A DNA stretch of 64,000 bases from Liolophura sinensis. Lineage: Eukaryota; Mollusca; Polyplacophora; Chitonida; Chitonidae. The DNA is taken from NCBI RefSeq assembly GCF_032854445.1, contig NC_088305.1, positions 28,856,628 to 28,920,627 of the forward strand. The letters are read 5' to 3'. The translations under genes and the position numbers were made by a program. Shown piece after piece: positions 10,801-20,377 of the stretch. Within the stretch, counting starts at the first letter, position 1. Each line of letters opens with the position of its first letter. Under the pieces are notes generated by a model that saw nothing but the letters and a program-made list of their open reading frames with translations, made no database searches and was not told where the DNA came from.

Positions 10801-11828
10801 CGGAAGAGTGTGCGGATGCGCTTGGCCAGCGTGGTGTCGTCGTGTAGGATGCGATTGATGATCTACCTGATGGTCTCCCTTATTTGAGACCACAGAGCTT
10901 GGCTTGGTGACGAGGCAGCCTCGAGGCAGACCACCCTCTCATTCTCGAAGTTACGTTGCCGTTCTGTTACACGGCGCCGGGAAAATTCATCCTCAGCGTC
11001 CTCCAGTTTCCGTTTTTGCCTATCGATGTCTTTGTCGAGGGCTGACAGCCTGGTGAGGTTATCCGTGAGTTCGCCTCGGATAGTCTGCAATGCCCAGTCC
11101 AGCCCCCGAATTTCCCGGAGTTTCAGCCCTATGTCGTGGATCGTTTCAAGGGCCTGCTCAATGTCGCTATCCGTGAGGCTTGTTTTCATTTTGTGGATGG
11201 CAACAGAAGCATCTTTCGCTGTTTGGCTCAAATCCTTCAGCTGAAGGGTATCTACCGTGGCGGCCACGGCACCCAGTTCATCTGCCGTTGTCTACAGGGT
11301 TGTGACTGCTGCCTTCGACAAGGCTGTGCGTCCAGACTTCCGGTCGACAAAGCCAAGTTCATCCCTAACAGCATTTATCCCACCGCGCTAGCAGGCTATG
11401 GTGGAAAGTGCCAAAGGCGTACCAGTATGGCTGCTGCCGATGTCTAGGTTTGAATACGCTTTGAGCCGCAGCTGACTGCTTTTTCGGATCCACATCAAAT
11501 TTTGTGTAATCCCGCACCAAAGAAGGGTGAGCCCCCCCCCCCCCACACACACCACACCCCTCTGCCGTCTGCCATTGAATTATAATAATCATCCACGGCC
11601 CTTTGAGTCAGCTCTCGTTGAATGCTCGACCTATTTCGCGATGTGTCCCGCCCTGCGGCTGTATCGACACCAGGTAGGGTAGATACTGTTTCAGGCGGTG
11701 CGTCATCAGGATCAACCGCGCGTCTGGCCTTCACGCTCACGCCAACTTCGGGCGACCCGACAGTCACCTTGGTCAGTAACCTAGGACGCGCAATAGTCAA
11801 AAGACCACGATCAAGTCGTCGGAAATGA
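10800..11828 (-). pseudogene. Coiled-coil protein remnant of the element
   Basis: On the minus strand, 11800-11570 includes KVTVGSPEVGVSVKARRAVD and a QRAVDDYYN motif. A broken middle follows (DYTKFDVDPKK near 11515). Then comes an open 134-residue stretch (11267-10863) with LKLREIRGLDWALQTIRGEL and a charged heptad region, KDIDRQKRKLEDAEDEFSRR, predicted to be a long coiled coil. Past the stop at 10863 the reading resumes in another frame with RILHDDTTLAKRIRTLFREQ, then is lost at the rearrangement near 10800. It looks like a conserved element protein of unknown role. At least three frame breaks make it non-functional. Confidence 0.6.
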
Positions 11829-12332
11829 GGTCATATCCATCGACGACTCCGATGTGTTCCATTGCTACAGCGATCTCTGGAAGGAAACGGTAGAATGCGG
11901 CTTATCAAGGCATTGGTAGAGAAAACATGCCCAAACATCGCGTCAAGCGGCAGATGCGGTGGATCATGCTGGAGACGAAGCCATAGCTCGGGCATATGGC
12001 AATCGGTTCTACATCCCACTGGATTTCGAGCTCCTCGAGAGCCATATGCCCTCTTACAGAGTGTTTGGCAGACTGTCTCCTGTACGAACTATCGTTCAAG
12101 GATTACGGGCCGGTCCTGAAGACGACAAATGGTGAAACCGTCACTTACACCATCGACAATATCAGTATGGAGTTCGATAAGGTCACGTAACTAGATAGAT
12201 CCGCAACCCAGTTTGCCAGGCGTGTTTCCATAATATATGATCAAGTTATGCCAAAAAAGAAGCTTGTGAAAAACAAGTCCGATGAGCTCTGGAACATAAA
12301 CTTGAATGTGCAAACCAGGTCGCTGAAGGGTT

Positions 12333-12710
12333 CCTACCCCCCGACAGAGCTTGGGACGAGTTCAACAACCCGTTTGACAAGAGGGCCTATGAAAAACTGT
12401 GCGCGAGTTCCCTGTATCCCCACATACGGACTGGAGGCAGGGTGGTGCAAATCACGGTCTCGGGGTAGCTTACTAGCATACTAACTTGACCAACACCGGA
12501 TACCACCCTATTGGCGACGGAACCTTCGATGCGAGCATGATGTCATTCTGTAGAAAATTCGGCGTTTTGCACGTAAACTACATAAAACAGAACGGTGTGG
12601 ACCCTGGCATCGTTTATTCTCGACACATCCTTGAGGTTCACGCAGCCGGGCGTAGAACGCCTAAACGATGCCATCCCGACATACATCTGAGCCATAAACT
12701 TGAGCATAAG
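12333..12710 (+). pseudogene. Unassigned element protein, middle part, displaced into the capsid-like gene
   Basis: It starts with the same 42 bp that end the 10362 gene (RAWDEFNNPFDKRAYEKLC in one frame). After breaks it continues with NTGYHPIGDGTFD and VLHVNYIKQNGVDPG. A 17-bp piece of the capsid-like gene is repeated on each side (12315-12331 and 12843-12859), so this looks like an insertion into that gene. Confidence 0.5.
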
Positions 12711-12716
12711 TGTCAT

Positions 12717-12835
12717 GTCCGACATTCGTATACCATTAGTAGTCCGTAAAGGGCGTTCCAAGTCGATAATCTCAAGATCCATTTCCAAAACAACGTTTAA
12801 CACTAGCTCCCAAAGACAAAGGTATGTAAGAAAAA
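12717..12835. repeat. Left arm of a 117-119-bp inverted repeat inside the element
   Basis: Its reverse complement matches 13125-13241 at roughly nine in ten positions. In the minus-strand reading it encodes IIDLERPLRTTNGIRMSD. Confidence 0.85.
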
Positions 12836-13124
12836 GTGCCAGCCAGGTCACTGAAGGGTGTTTTTTCAGACTCAACAGAAGGAGAGTTGTGGGGCAGGAG
12901 GTCTGAATACTTCTACAACCCGAAGATCACGAAAGTGGAGGTTATGATAAAGAGTGTCCCTAATCAGCTGTGCAGCCAGGGGATGCGGGATACAAGCAAT
13001 GGGAAGAGACCCGAAAGGTCTTCACCAGTTCCCCCGTTGAGAAGCGGGACCCAGAGGTGGCCAGGATCATAAAGACTTAGGTCCGGCAGGCCTGTGTTAC
13101 CGGCTTTATTTCTTATTTGTATAA

Positions 13125-13241
13125 TTTCTTACATACCTTTGTCTTCGGGAGTTAGTGTTAAACGTTGTTGTGGAAATGGATTTTGCGATTATCGACGTGG
13201 AACGCCCTTTACGGACTACGAATGGTATAGGAATGTCGGAC
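13125..13241. repeat. Right arm of the inverted repeat inside the element
   Basis: In the plus-strand reading it encodes IIDVERPLRTTNGIGMSD; it is the counterpart of 12717-12835. Confidence 0.85.
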
Positions 13242-13446
13242 GACGCTTATATCTGGATAATTTCTAAGGTCAGTGTGAGCTTTCTGGCTTGAGGTTAGGA
13301 CAACTGATGACTACCAGCTGCATGGTAGCGGGAGGCGCTTAGAGAACATCAGTGATGGGCTCACAATACAGATCACAAAAGAGGTCGAGGATGAGGGCGC
13401 ATTGAATGTGTATCTGTATATAATCAGCGACGGTCAGCTCAATATC

Positions 13447-13800
13447 GGTAAAACTGTCTTCATCCTCGATCTCCTGGAAGGCCCCTTCTGCGATCATTTT
13501 GAGCACACTGTGATCCTCTGCCCCACGCTTCAGTATAACAAGGCGTATCAGCGGCGACGATGGATATGGTCGGGCCCCGAAGCCTACCCTTTCAACACTG
13601 GTGAGCGGCTTAACAACTACCTGAGGGCGCTGTACATCATTGATGACTGTAGGGCCACGAAGGCATTGACTAAGAAAAAGGACATGCGCAGTTCTCTGGC
13701 TTTCTCCGGCCGACACTCAGTCCTCACTCAGAAGTATAACTCGGTCCTCAAGGACCTCTACAGACGCCAGTCCAGGAAAACAAACGACATGCCCCCCCCC
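13447..13800 (+). pseudogene. Packaging-type ATPase remnant (FtsK/HerA, A32-like)
   Basis: The plus-strand frame shows the end of a P-loop (GKTVFILDLLEGPF from 13447; the preceding glycine-rich half is missing). Then come ILCPTLQYNKAYQ, RRRWIW and a Walker B-like LYIIDDC (13630-13650), followed by a SFSGRH-type sensor region and VLTQKYNSVLKDL. ATPases of this group drive DNA into capsids of Polintons and related viruses (family knowledge). The start is fused in frame to the capsid-like remnant, a deletion relative to any working gene. Segments before Walker B and after GRH are also short. It ends in a proline homopolymer made by a C run at 13790-13810. Confidence 0.7.
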
Positions 13801-13859
13801 CCCCCCCCCGCCCAGTCCCAGGGGCAGATGCAAAACGTCCATTCGCAGAATCGACCCAG

Positions 13860-14230
13860 CATATTGATACCCTCCCTGCTCTTGCGTGGTGGACAGGCCA
13901 AGGGGTATTTTGGGAAAGACGTGACAGTCGACGAAATCGACTCCATGGGCGACGAGGATATCGAAAGGCTGTCCCCCCGATATGAAGCTTGTCTAGGTGC
14001 CCAAATGACCAAGACTCTCGCGGAAGCGGCGTTACATGCGTATGTGATGGTGGCCAGCAGATATCTACATATCCCACCCTAGAATCGACCGAAGTTGGTA
14101 GAAGAGCTAGAGGCGGACCCATTTGTTGCACACACGCTTAGCAGTGCTACGTGCCAGCTGTATGGCATGTACTTAGTCCCGCTAACCATGGCGCTGACAA
14201 CTGCTAGGCATTGTTTATTTAGACACAGGT
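13860..14230 (+). pseudogene. Small helical element protein, one nonsense codon
   Basis: The plus frame includes LLRGGQAKGYFGKDVTVDEI, RYEACLGAQMTKTLAEAALH and, after a TAG at about 14080, KLVEELEADPFVAHTLSSAT. It is predicted to be mostly helical, with a hydrophobic stretch near MYLVPLTMALTTA. Function unknown. It sits directly behind the ATPase, as expected for a cluster of late genes. A small gap and the stop inactivate it. Confidence 0.5.
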
Positions 14231-14242
14231 GCTTTAGACGGG

Positions 14243-14717
14243 ATGAAGAGGAAGCTGAGTTCTACAGAGGAGCAAGGGAATGCGGAATGGGCGCTGCCTG
14301 TAGAGGAGAGGGTGACAGCGGCAAACAGTAGCAGTGGCAAACGTGCCAAAGATCCCAGAAGAGTCGCTGCAGGATGGGCTGGTGCTGCAGCGAGAAAGGC
14401 GGCAAAGATCTTGGATGAACTTCGCGAAGTTAAAGCTTCTTTGCTCCGCAGCGGAACGGTCGATGATCTCGGTACATGATGTCGCTGCGAAATTGCAGGA
14501 GGAGGAGTGGGCGATCGAGCCAAAAACGCACAGGGTGCCAGCATCACAGATGGCCTACTGGGCGCCGCTGATTATCACCGGTACCCTTAGAGTGCTATTG
14601 CTCCTGCACCAACGGCGTAACGAAATCACTAGCGTGACAAAGCCTTTTCTTGCCACGAATGATCCGCAGTCCCAACATTTAAAGATTCAGCCCGACCCTT
14701 TCTGTATGCAGTAACGA
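14243..14717 (+). pseudogene. Small basic protein with C-terminal membrane segment, frameshifted
   Basis: It begins at the ATG of MKRKLSSTEEQ and has a basic segment, KRAKDPRRVAAGWAGAAARK. After a frame change it ends with a hydrophobic span (YWAPLIITGTLRVLLLL) and a DPFCMQ terminus. Basic N-terminus plus one membrane span would suit a minor virion or membrane protein (inference). Confidence 0.45.
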
Positions 14718-14729
14718 TATCTTCTCCCA

Positions 14730-14956
14730 TCAGTGATGCAAATGTGCTGGTTAACGCGGCCTACCACGCAGCAGTAGTCACTCTGGGAACGTTCGTCTAG
14801 GCAAGATTTTCCTGAAAGCACCCATCCATAAGCTAGACACCACAGCCCAAGACATGGGAATGGTATTTGTTAATGTCGCCCTGGCTATGCGGATGAATGA
14901 CCTGCTAATTAAACAGGGGATCCTTCCTCCAAATATGGGCCCAAAAACCAGCTGAG
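14730..14956 (+). pseudogene. Small hydrophobic protein remnant
   Basis: Pieces include NAAYHAAVVTLGTF and MVFVNVALAMRMNDLLIKQG followed by a stop at about 14954. A short membrane-like protein of unknown role, in the same orientation as its neighbours. Confidence 0.35.
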
Positions 14957-15600
14957 CGCTTAGACTGGTTCAACGAAGAGCTCCGGTGGCAGGGACATTT
15001 CCGTCCAAACTTTCCGGGATGTCGACGCTGCAATCTGCGAGTACGTCACGGTCACGGGCACACCACTTTCGCGCGATGTGCGCGATGTGCTGCTAGGCAC
15101 CGAATTACAGTTCTCCGATTTCCATGCGCCGTCAGAAGACCAAAGCACCGAGAGAATACCTTCCTCATCCTGGGAATGTGCGAGGTTGGCCTTGTCAGCT
15201 GTGGGATAGCTAGTAAACTCGCCAAATAATCCGAAAAAACTGTGTTTCATCGCCGGAAGGCGTTTGGGGCTTTAGTCTGGACACAACCTTAGTAATGAGG
15301 CGGCAATTTTTTGGGACCTTTATATATGCAAAGCAACGGATCGGACGATGGGTTTGCCCGAAGAGCTATACTATGCGATTCTAGAAGTCGGCCACTGCGC
15401 TCGCCGTCACAAAATTCCCGGCCCTCTGGCTCATGCGATGAATCGGTAGCGTGCAAAAGTCGCTCGACCTTTGGCGGCAGAATGAAAAGGCCGCCGTGCG
15501 TTACGCAGCAATGGTGCTGGCGGCTGCCTGAGCCTGTGGCTTCCGCATTTTTGAGATTGGTTGGGCTGCTCGAATATCCCACAAGTCCTGATGGATCAGA
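14957..15600 (+). pseudogene. Unassigned element sequence between small genes and integrase
   Basis: Coding-like plus-strand stretches include FRDVDAAICEYVTVTGTPLS (about 15,005-15,065) and SLDLWRQNEKAAVRYAAMVL (about 15,450-15,530). They do not join in one frame. Whether they are one gene or two is unclear. Confidence 0.3.
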
Positions 15601-15756
15601 AGCTGTCAAGCATATTCTATAGCCCCAAGGGCTACTGGAAGGGACTGGCAGCCAAAAAGAGACTGAGAGGATGTGGCCCGGGCCTGGCTCAAGAATCAGC
15701 CGATCTGGCAGATATATCTTCCAGCCCCGCGACGTATTCCTATGTCAAAATTCGAT

Positions 15757-16020
15757 TTATTTATTTATTTATTTGATTGGTGTTTTATGCCGTACTCAAG
15801 AATATTTCACTTATGCTACGGGGGCCAGCATTATGGTGGGTGGAAACCAGGCAGACCCCGGGAGAAACCCACGACCTTCAGCAGGTTACTGACAGACCTT
15901 CCCATGTACGGCCGGAGAGGAAACCAGCATGAGCTGGACTCACAGCGAGCGCATTGGTGAGACACTCCTGGGTCATTACGCTGTGCTAGCGCGCTAACCA
16001 ACTGAGCCACGGAGGCCCCC
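15757..16020 (-). mobile_element. Full-length tRNA-derived SINE inside the integrase remnant
   Basis: On the minus strand it starts with a tRNA-like head: GGCCTCCGTGGCTCAGTTGG (box A) and a GAGTCCAGCTC-type region where box B is expected. Then come the GGGAAGGTCTGTCAG block and the GTACGGCATAAAACACC tail with TTTATT repeats. The direct repeat AAAATTCGAT flanks it (15747-15756 and 16021-16030), a clear target-site duplication. Confidence 0.95.
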
Positions 16021-16338
16021 AAAATTCGATGTTTCGGTGCCGAATGAAGTCCATCAGGGCGATCTTCTGTTTCTGCCGCATGATCGACCAGGGCGGAAGC
16101 TTTACAATTACGCCCTCACCGTGGCTGACGTCGTTTCTTGCCATGAGGCCGAACCCCTAACTACAAAGGAATCTAAAGAAGTCGCTGATGCCCTGGCCCG
16201 CTTATAACAAGCGGGGACCGCTTAGAAGGGCGAGCTGCTCCAGGTCGATCCGGGACTGAATTCATGGAGGTTACAAGTCAGTGGCTGGGTAAACATGGCG
16301 TATCGAACAGAGCGTGGGCGGTTGGACGTGCACCGAGA

Positions 16339-16550
16339 AACTGTACAACAAACAATGATAACTAATAAAACGCAAAATTCCACTCATTACTGATGCTCGA
16401 ACAGTTCTATTTAAACTTTTTCAAAACACATGAATGATTTCTTTAACGTTGTATGTTTTTATGACATTCCTGGAAATCACCTTACTTAGTTTTCATGTTG
16501 CTGTTTTTAATTGGCTAAAGAGTTTTGTAAAGAAATGATGAGACATTGTG
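16339..16550. repeat. Dispersed repeat copy inserted in the integrase remnant
   Basis: About 210 bp, nearly identical to 18947-19153 (AACTGTACAAC at one end, AAAGAAATGAT at the other). Coding sequence of the integrase is recognisable on both sides. No open frame inside. Confidence 0.85.
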
Positions 16551-17040
16551 ACAAGGCATTGTGGTGCGTTTCAAGTGCACTTTGGCGGAGGGGCTCTTCG
16601 GCCATTAATATGCCCAGGAGATGCGTCTTCCTCCCGGAAAGCAATCGACAGAGTGGGTAGCTCGCTTGCCCGCGGTCATTGCTGCCTTAAATGTGGAAAT
16701 GACCCGACTCAGCCCAGAGATGCCATGAGGGAACAAAAAACCACCCCGTGGCACAAAAACCATCTTCAGAGATTCATGGTCGCCCAGCTGGGCAAGATGA
16801 GCAAAAGATCCCGTCAGGTGCCGGCCTTCGCTATCTCTACCAACCTGGAGAGCTGGATGGCGGCCGCGGCTGAGCAATCGATCCTGTGTGTACCGGCTTG
16901 GGCGCTCTGTCACCAAACCTAATGAACCGGTGGTGTACTATCGATTGGATGGTCTGCCACATGGGTTTGTTCGGGAGGAACTTCTAGTGGTGCCTCCTAT
17001 CACGCAGTTGCCACCAGAAGGTATTCTACAACGCCGCTAG

Positions 17041-17585
17041 AAGCTCATCTATGTAATCGTTCATTTCGGCTGAGCGTGCCCCCCCACCCTTTTCAGCTAG
17101 CCAGTGCTTGGAGTCGAAGGGTGAGAGCGATACCTTGTTCAGATGCTGCCCGTAGATGTATCCCACATAAAGTTTTTATTTTGTGATGTTTTCACAACCG
17201 AGATGTCGCAGCCATATATTGCTCGTGGGGTACGAGTGACGCGACATGACATTGTCTTTCCGGTTTTTCTAACATGGCACACGCCAGAACCTCGTATGAA
17301 TCCCTGAATAAAATTTGATTTCCACAGGTTCCAAGCACGTCAGATAAAAATATCTGTGTCCATTTAGGTCGGTTTTGATGCCTGCTTCTAGATAAGTCTT
17401 CCTAAATAACAAATATTATTTGTTGTCTTTTGCATTAGCACACAGCGAAATGAGAAATGAAGCTGACGGAATCTAATCTTACGCCGTATAGGCCACTAAA
17501 TAATGACCTTCAATTGGTGTTCAAAGCGATACTCAAGTTTGTTATTTGTACAGATGAAAGCGTTGAGCCTGGAAGAAACCTCCAC
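17041..17585. other. No gene recognised
   Basis: Sequence behind the virus-like element; nothing identifiable. Confidence 0.4.
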
Positions 17586-17589
17586 CCCA

Positions 17590-18190
17590 CCCCTCATGGC
17601 TGGTCATTGTTCAGTGATGTGGTCATAGCAGGGAGAAAGGGACTTTAGCCTATGATCTCTATGGTCATTGTTCAACTACATATAGTCAAAGCAGGGAGGA
17701 ATGGATTTTAGCGTATGATCTCCGTGCTCGTTGTTCAGCTACATGTGGTCAAAGCAGGGTGAAATGGACTTTAACCTACCATCTGCGTGCTCGTTGTTCA
17801 GCTACATGTGGTAGAAGCATCGAGGAATGGATTTTAGCCTACAATCTCAGTGGTCATTGGTCAGCTACATGTGGTCAAAACAGGGAGAAATGGATTTTAG
17901 CATATGATCTCCGTGCTCGTCGTTCAGCTACATGAGGTAAATGCAATGATAAAAATGGACTTTAGCGTATGAACCCAGTGGTCACTGTTCAGCTACATGT
18001 CGCAAAAGCAAGGAGAAATGGATTTATCCTATGATCTCCGTGGTCATTGGTCAGCTACATGTGGTCAAAGGAGGAAGAAATGGACTTTAGCCTATGATCT
18101 CCGTGCTCGTCGTTCAGCTACATGAGGTAAATGCAATGATAAAAATGGACTTTAGCCTATGATCTCTAAGGTCATTGTTTAGCTACATGG
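17590..18190. repeat. About 61-bp minisatellite
   Basis: Roughly ten imperfect units with GTTCAGCTACATGTGGTCAA, then AGGGAGAAATGGA, then TTTAGCCTATGATCTCCGTG. Several units carry small deletions. Confidence 0.85.
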
Positions 18191-20230
18191 ACTGGAAATG
18201 AGTCTCTCTCTGGTAACTGTTAAGCTGACTGAATGAACCAAACATGTTGTCACGCAATTCCAAATTCTTTTGAAACTGTCATGGAGCAGGATCAACACTG
18301 ACTTAAGCCAACTCGGTCTGAAAACGTTCATATATACAGGAACAAGATATTGCTACTACCACAATGGCATGTTTATTAAATAAAGTTGTTATTGGTCCCT
18401 AATATACACGTGCTTAAACACAGCCATACCACAGAACACAGAAATAGCGACACATAAAGTTTTGCTCAGCATATCCAAAGCAACAAAGAGGAGACATGTA
18501 TTCCATGACTGGTGTTTCTGTCTAAATGATGAAACACTGTGTCACATGAAAATCTCGTCAAATTAAAAACGCTAACGAAGCAAACTTAACTCAACAACAA
18601 ACAACATAGCGCTTAGTGATAAACTAAAATTAGCACTGCCATGGCACAAATAAGTATAGTGAAATCTGCGTGGGTGCTTCACGATGGTTAAAATGAGCTG
18701 CGCTCTTCACCTATCAAACGCGTCAAAAGTTACATCCGAACAAGTACTTAACAATAAATAAATGACGCTCAAGAAAACACACAAAAAATCACATCACCAT
18801 AGAGTAAAATAAGTTACTAAAACAGAAGAAAGAAACACACAATGTATGAAAGAATAGAAAACAGGACAATACAGTTGTAGGTACTTTTCATCTATCTCAT
18901 ACAACTTAAACTTTAGTTATCCTTAATAAGGTGGTGATGAAGTATCAAACTGTACAACGAACAATGACAACAAATAAAAGGCAAAATTCCACTCATTACT
19001 GATGCTCGAACAGTTCTATTTAACCTTTTTCAAAACACATGAATGATTTCTTTAACGTTGTATGTTTTTTGTGACATCCCTGGAAATCACCTTACTTAGT
19101 TTTCATGCTGTTGCAGTTTTAAATTGGCTAAAAAAGTTTTATAAAGAAATGATACAACAGGACATTCTTTATCTGAGAGTTTACCGTTATTAAACCAGTT
19201 CACACGTTGTGTGAAGAGAGGACTTTAGTAAATGTAGCTCCACACAAATCGCTATACACGAACGACTGTATAAAAATGACAAATCTAGATTCTACAAAAA
19301 ACTCCCAAGATCAACATGTTTTTTCTAACCCCCACAATTGTTATACACGTCTGTAACAATCACAATATTATTAACGCCATTTTCTCCAAAGATTCAAAAC
19401 TTTCTGAATCACCTGACCAAAATTCTCCCAGCCCCACTGACCACCCACCCACACACTCCCAACAACGCTCACTCATGTCATTAATACACACCATTTTAAT
19501 AATTTACAAACCCACATAATATCTACTGTTCTTCAACGGTTCTTCTCTATAAAATGAACTTTAAGCTGTTGTAAATAAATGTATCTACAGAAACCGCCTT
19601 CATTTTCCCACTAGCTTCCCCCTCAAAACCATCTTTAACCTACGGATATGCACACGGAAATTCTTGAGAACATCTCCGACAAATACCTCTCATTTTACTG
19701 CAAATGAAGATATTACTAACTTATCGTCTACTGTACAACAGGACTTAATAAGAAGAAAAACATCTCCATTTCCTAACAAGAGTTAAACACAATTTTTTTT
19801 TTAAAGGAATCTGTGAACAATGGAAAGGTGACATGTCATTTGTTGAACCACGGCTTTTCGACACCGACAAACTTATCATTCAGGATGTACACATGTACCT
19901 ATAAAAGACTAACATTTCTTCACATTTCGAACCTACAGCTTTGAAAGTACACTTGGGGGAACCACAAGCGCGACATCCAAAATTAACCAGTCTGCAACAT
20001 CTATACCCAGGATTTAATCCGATCATTATTCTGATCTAAAGATTATTATCTGAGCTAGTCTAGTGCCTAGTTCTTTTGGCACTAATGCCTTCCTGTGTCA
20101 GTGCCATACTGCTGTTGTTCAGTTTCCATGCCAGTTTGCTCTGTTTCATTTTTGTTGTCACTGGTGTTTCCCCCTTCCTATGGCAATGTCCTGTTTTTTC
20201 AGTTTTGCTAGCTATTTCTTCTTGTTTCAG
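18191..20230. other. AT-rich spacer, downstream flank of ACLY
   Basis: No coding sequence supported. It contains the second copy of the 210-bp dispersed repeat (18947-19153). The part next to 20230 may hold ACLY 3' UTR. Confidence 0.45.
18947..19153. repeat. Dispersed repeat, second copy
   Basis: Direct counterpart of 16339-16550, same orientation, 2.6 kb away. Confidence 0.85.
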
Positions 20231-20231
20231 T

Positions 20232-20237
20232 TTTATT
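20232..20237 (-). terminator. ACLY: Candidate ACLY polyadenylation signal (AATAAA)
   Basis: AATAAA on the minus strand 141 bp past the stop codon. It is the first such hexamer after the stop; later sites cannot be excluded. Confidence 0.35.
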
Positions 20238-20377
20238 GCCACTTCGCTCAGGCAATGGTACTGGTGCTTAGTTATTGAAAGTTGCAATTTCTTGTTTCAC
20301 TAATGCTGGTTTTGCTACATCCCCCTAACAGTGCTGTGCTCCAGTACTGGGAGGGTGGTGTTGACAAGGGCATACGT

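Larger units (their letters stand above)
11860..13446 (+). pseudogene. Candidate capsid protein remnant (three pieces)
   Basis: Three plus-strand pieces belong together. Piece 1 (about 11,900-12,331) has AYGNRFYIPLDFELLESHMP, then in another frame LYELSFKDYGPVL and WNINLNVQTRSLKG. Piece 2 (about 12,843-13,075) has EYFYNPKITKVEVMI and VPNQLCSQGMR. Piece 3 (about 13,283-13,446) has TTDDYQLHGSGRRLEN and LNVYLYIISDGQLNI. Beta-rich, sandwich-like pieces next to a packaging ATPase make a jelly-roll capsid the likeliest identity; this is inference from context. It is interrupted by a foreign segment (12,333-12,835), an inverted-repeat arm (13,125-13,241), stops and frameshifts, and runs straight into the ATPase. 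Confidence 0.5.
9540..17040. mobile_element. Degraded virus-like DNA element, tentatively Polinton/adintovirus-related
   Basis: About 7.5 kb of GC-richer DNA holds pieces of many protein genes on both strands, all broken. Visible parts are a retroviral-type integrase, an FtsK/HerA-type packaging ATPase, a candidate capsid protein, a coiled-coil protein and small helical or membrane proteins. Integrase plus packaging ATPase plus capsid is the hallmark set of Polintons (Mavericks) and adintoviruses (family knowledge). I also recognise several pieces as recurrent uncharacterised proteins in cnidarian and bivalve annotations (recollection, unchecked). No protein-primed DNA polymerase and no terminal repeats were seen, so exact class and edges are uncertain. 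Later insertions and internal rearrangements show it is a dead, old copy. Confidence 0.75.
15610..17040 (+). pseudogene. Retroviral-type (rve, Polinton-type) integrase remnant
   Basis: The plus-strand reading starts with YSPKGYWKGLAA (15618), then WQIYLPAPRRIP. After a SINE insertion it has VHQGDLLFLPHDRPGRKLY (first acidic residue) and LLQVDPG (second). After a second insertion it has WVARLPAVIAALNVEMTRL, and near the end GRSVTKPNEPVVYYRLDG and HGFVREELLVVPPITQLPP, stopping at about 17,038. The order fits an HQ-D, D, E integrase core with a C-terminal domain. At the third catalytic position the glutamate seems replaced by valine. A SINE (15757-16020), a dispersed repeat (16339-16550), stops and frameshifts disrupt it. 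Confidence 0.75.

Noticed and set aside
13402-14082. A single intact 226-residue protein gene
   Set aside because: The open frame joins the end of one remnant, a truncated ATPase and part of a third gene; it is an accidental chimera.
15990-16020. tRNA gene on the minus strand (also at 54,940 and 24,780)
   Set aside because: Only the head of a tRNA-derived SINE: it lacks a full cloverleaf and is flanked by SINE body and target duplications.
15610-17040. LTR retrotransposon as source of the integrase
   Set aside because: No reverse transcriptase, protease, gag or LTR pair nearby; the neighbours are packaging ATPase and capsid-like genes. The 210-bp direct repeats at 16.3 and 18.9 kb do not flank the element but sit inside and beyond it.
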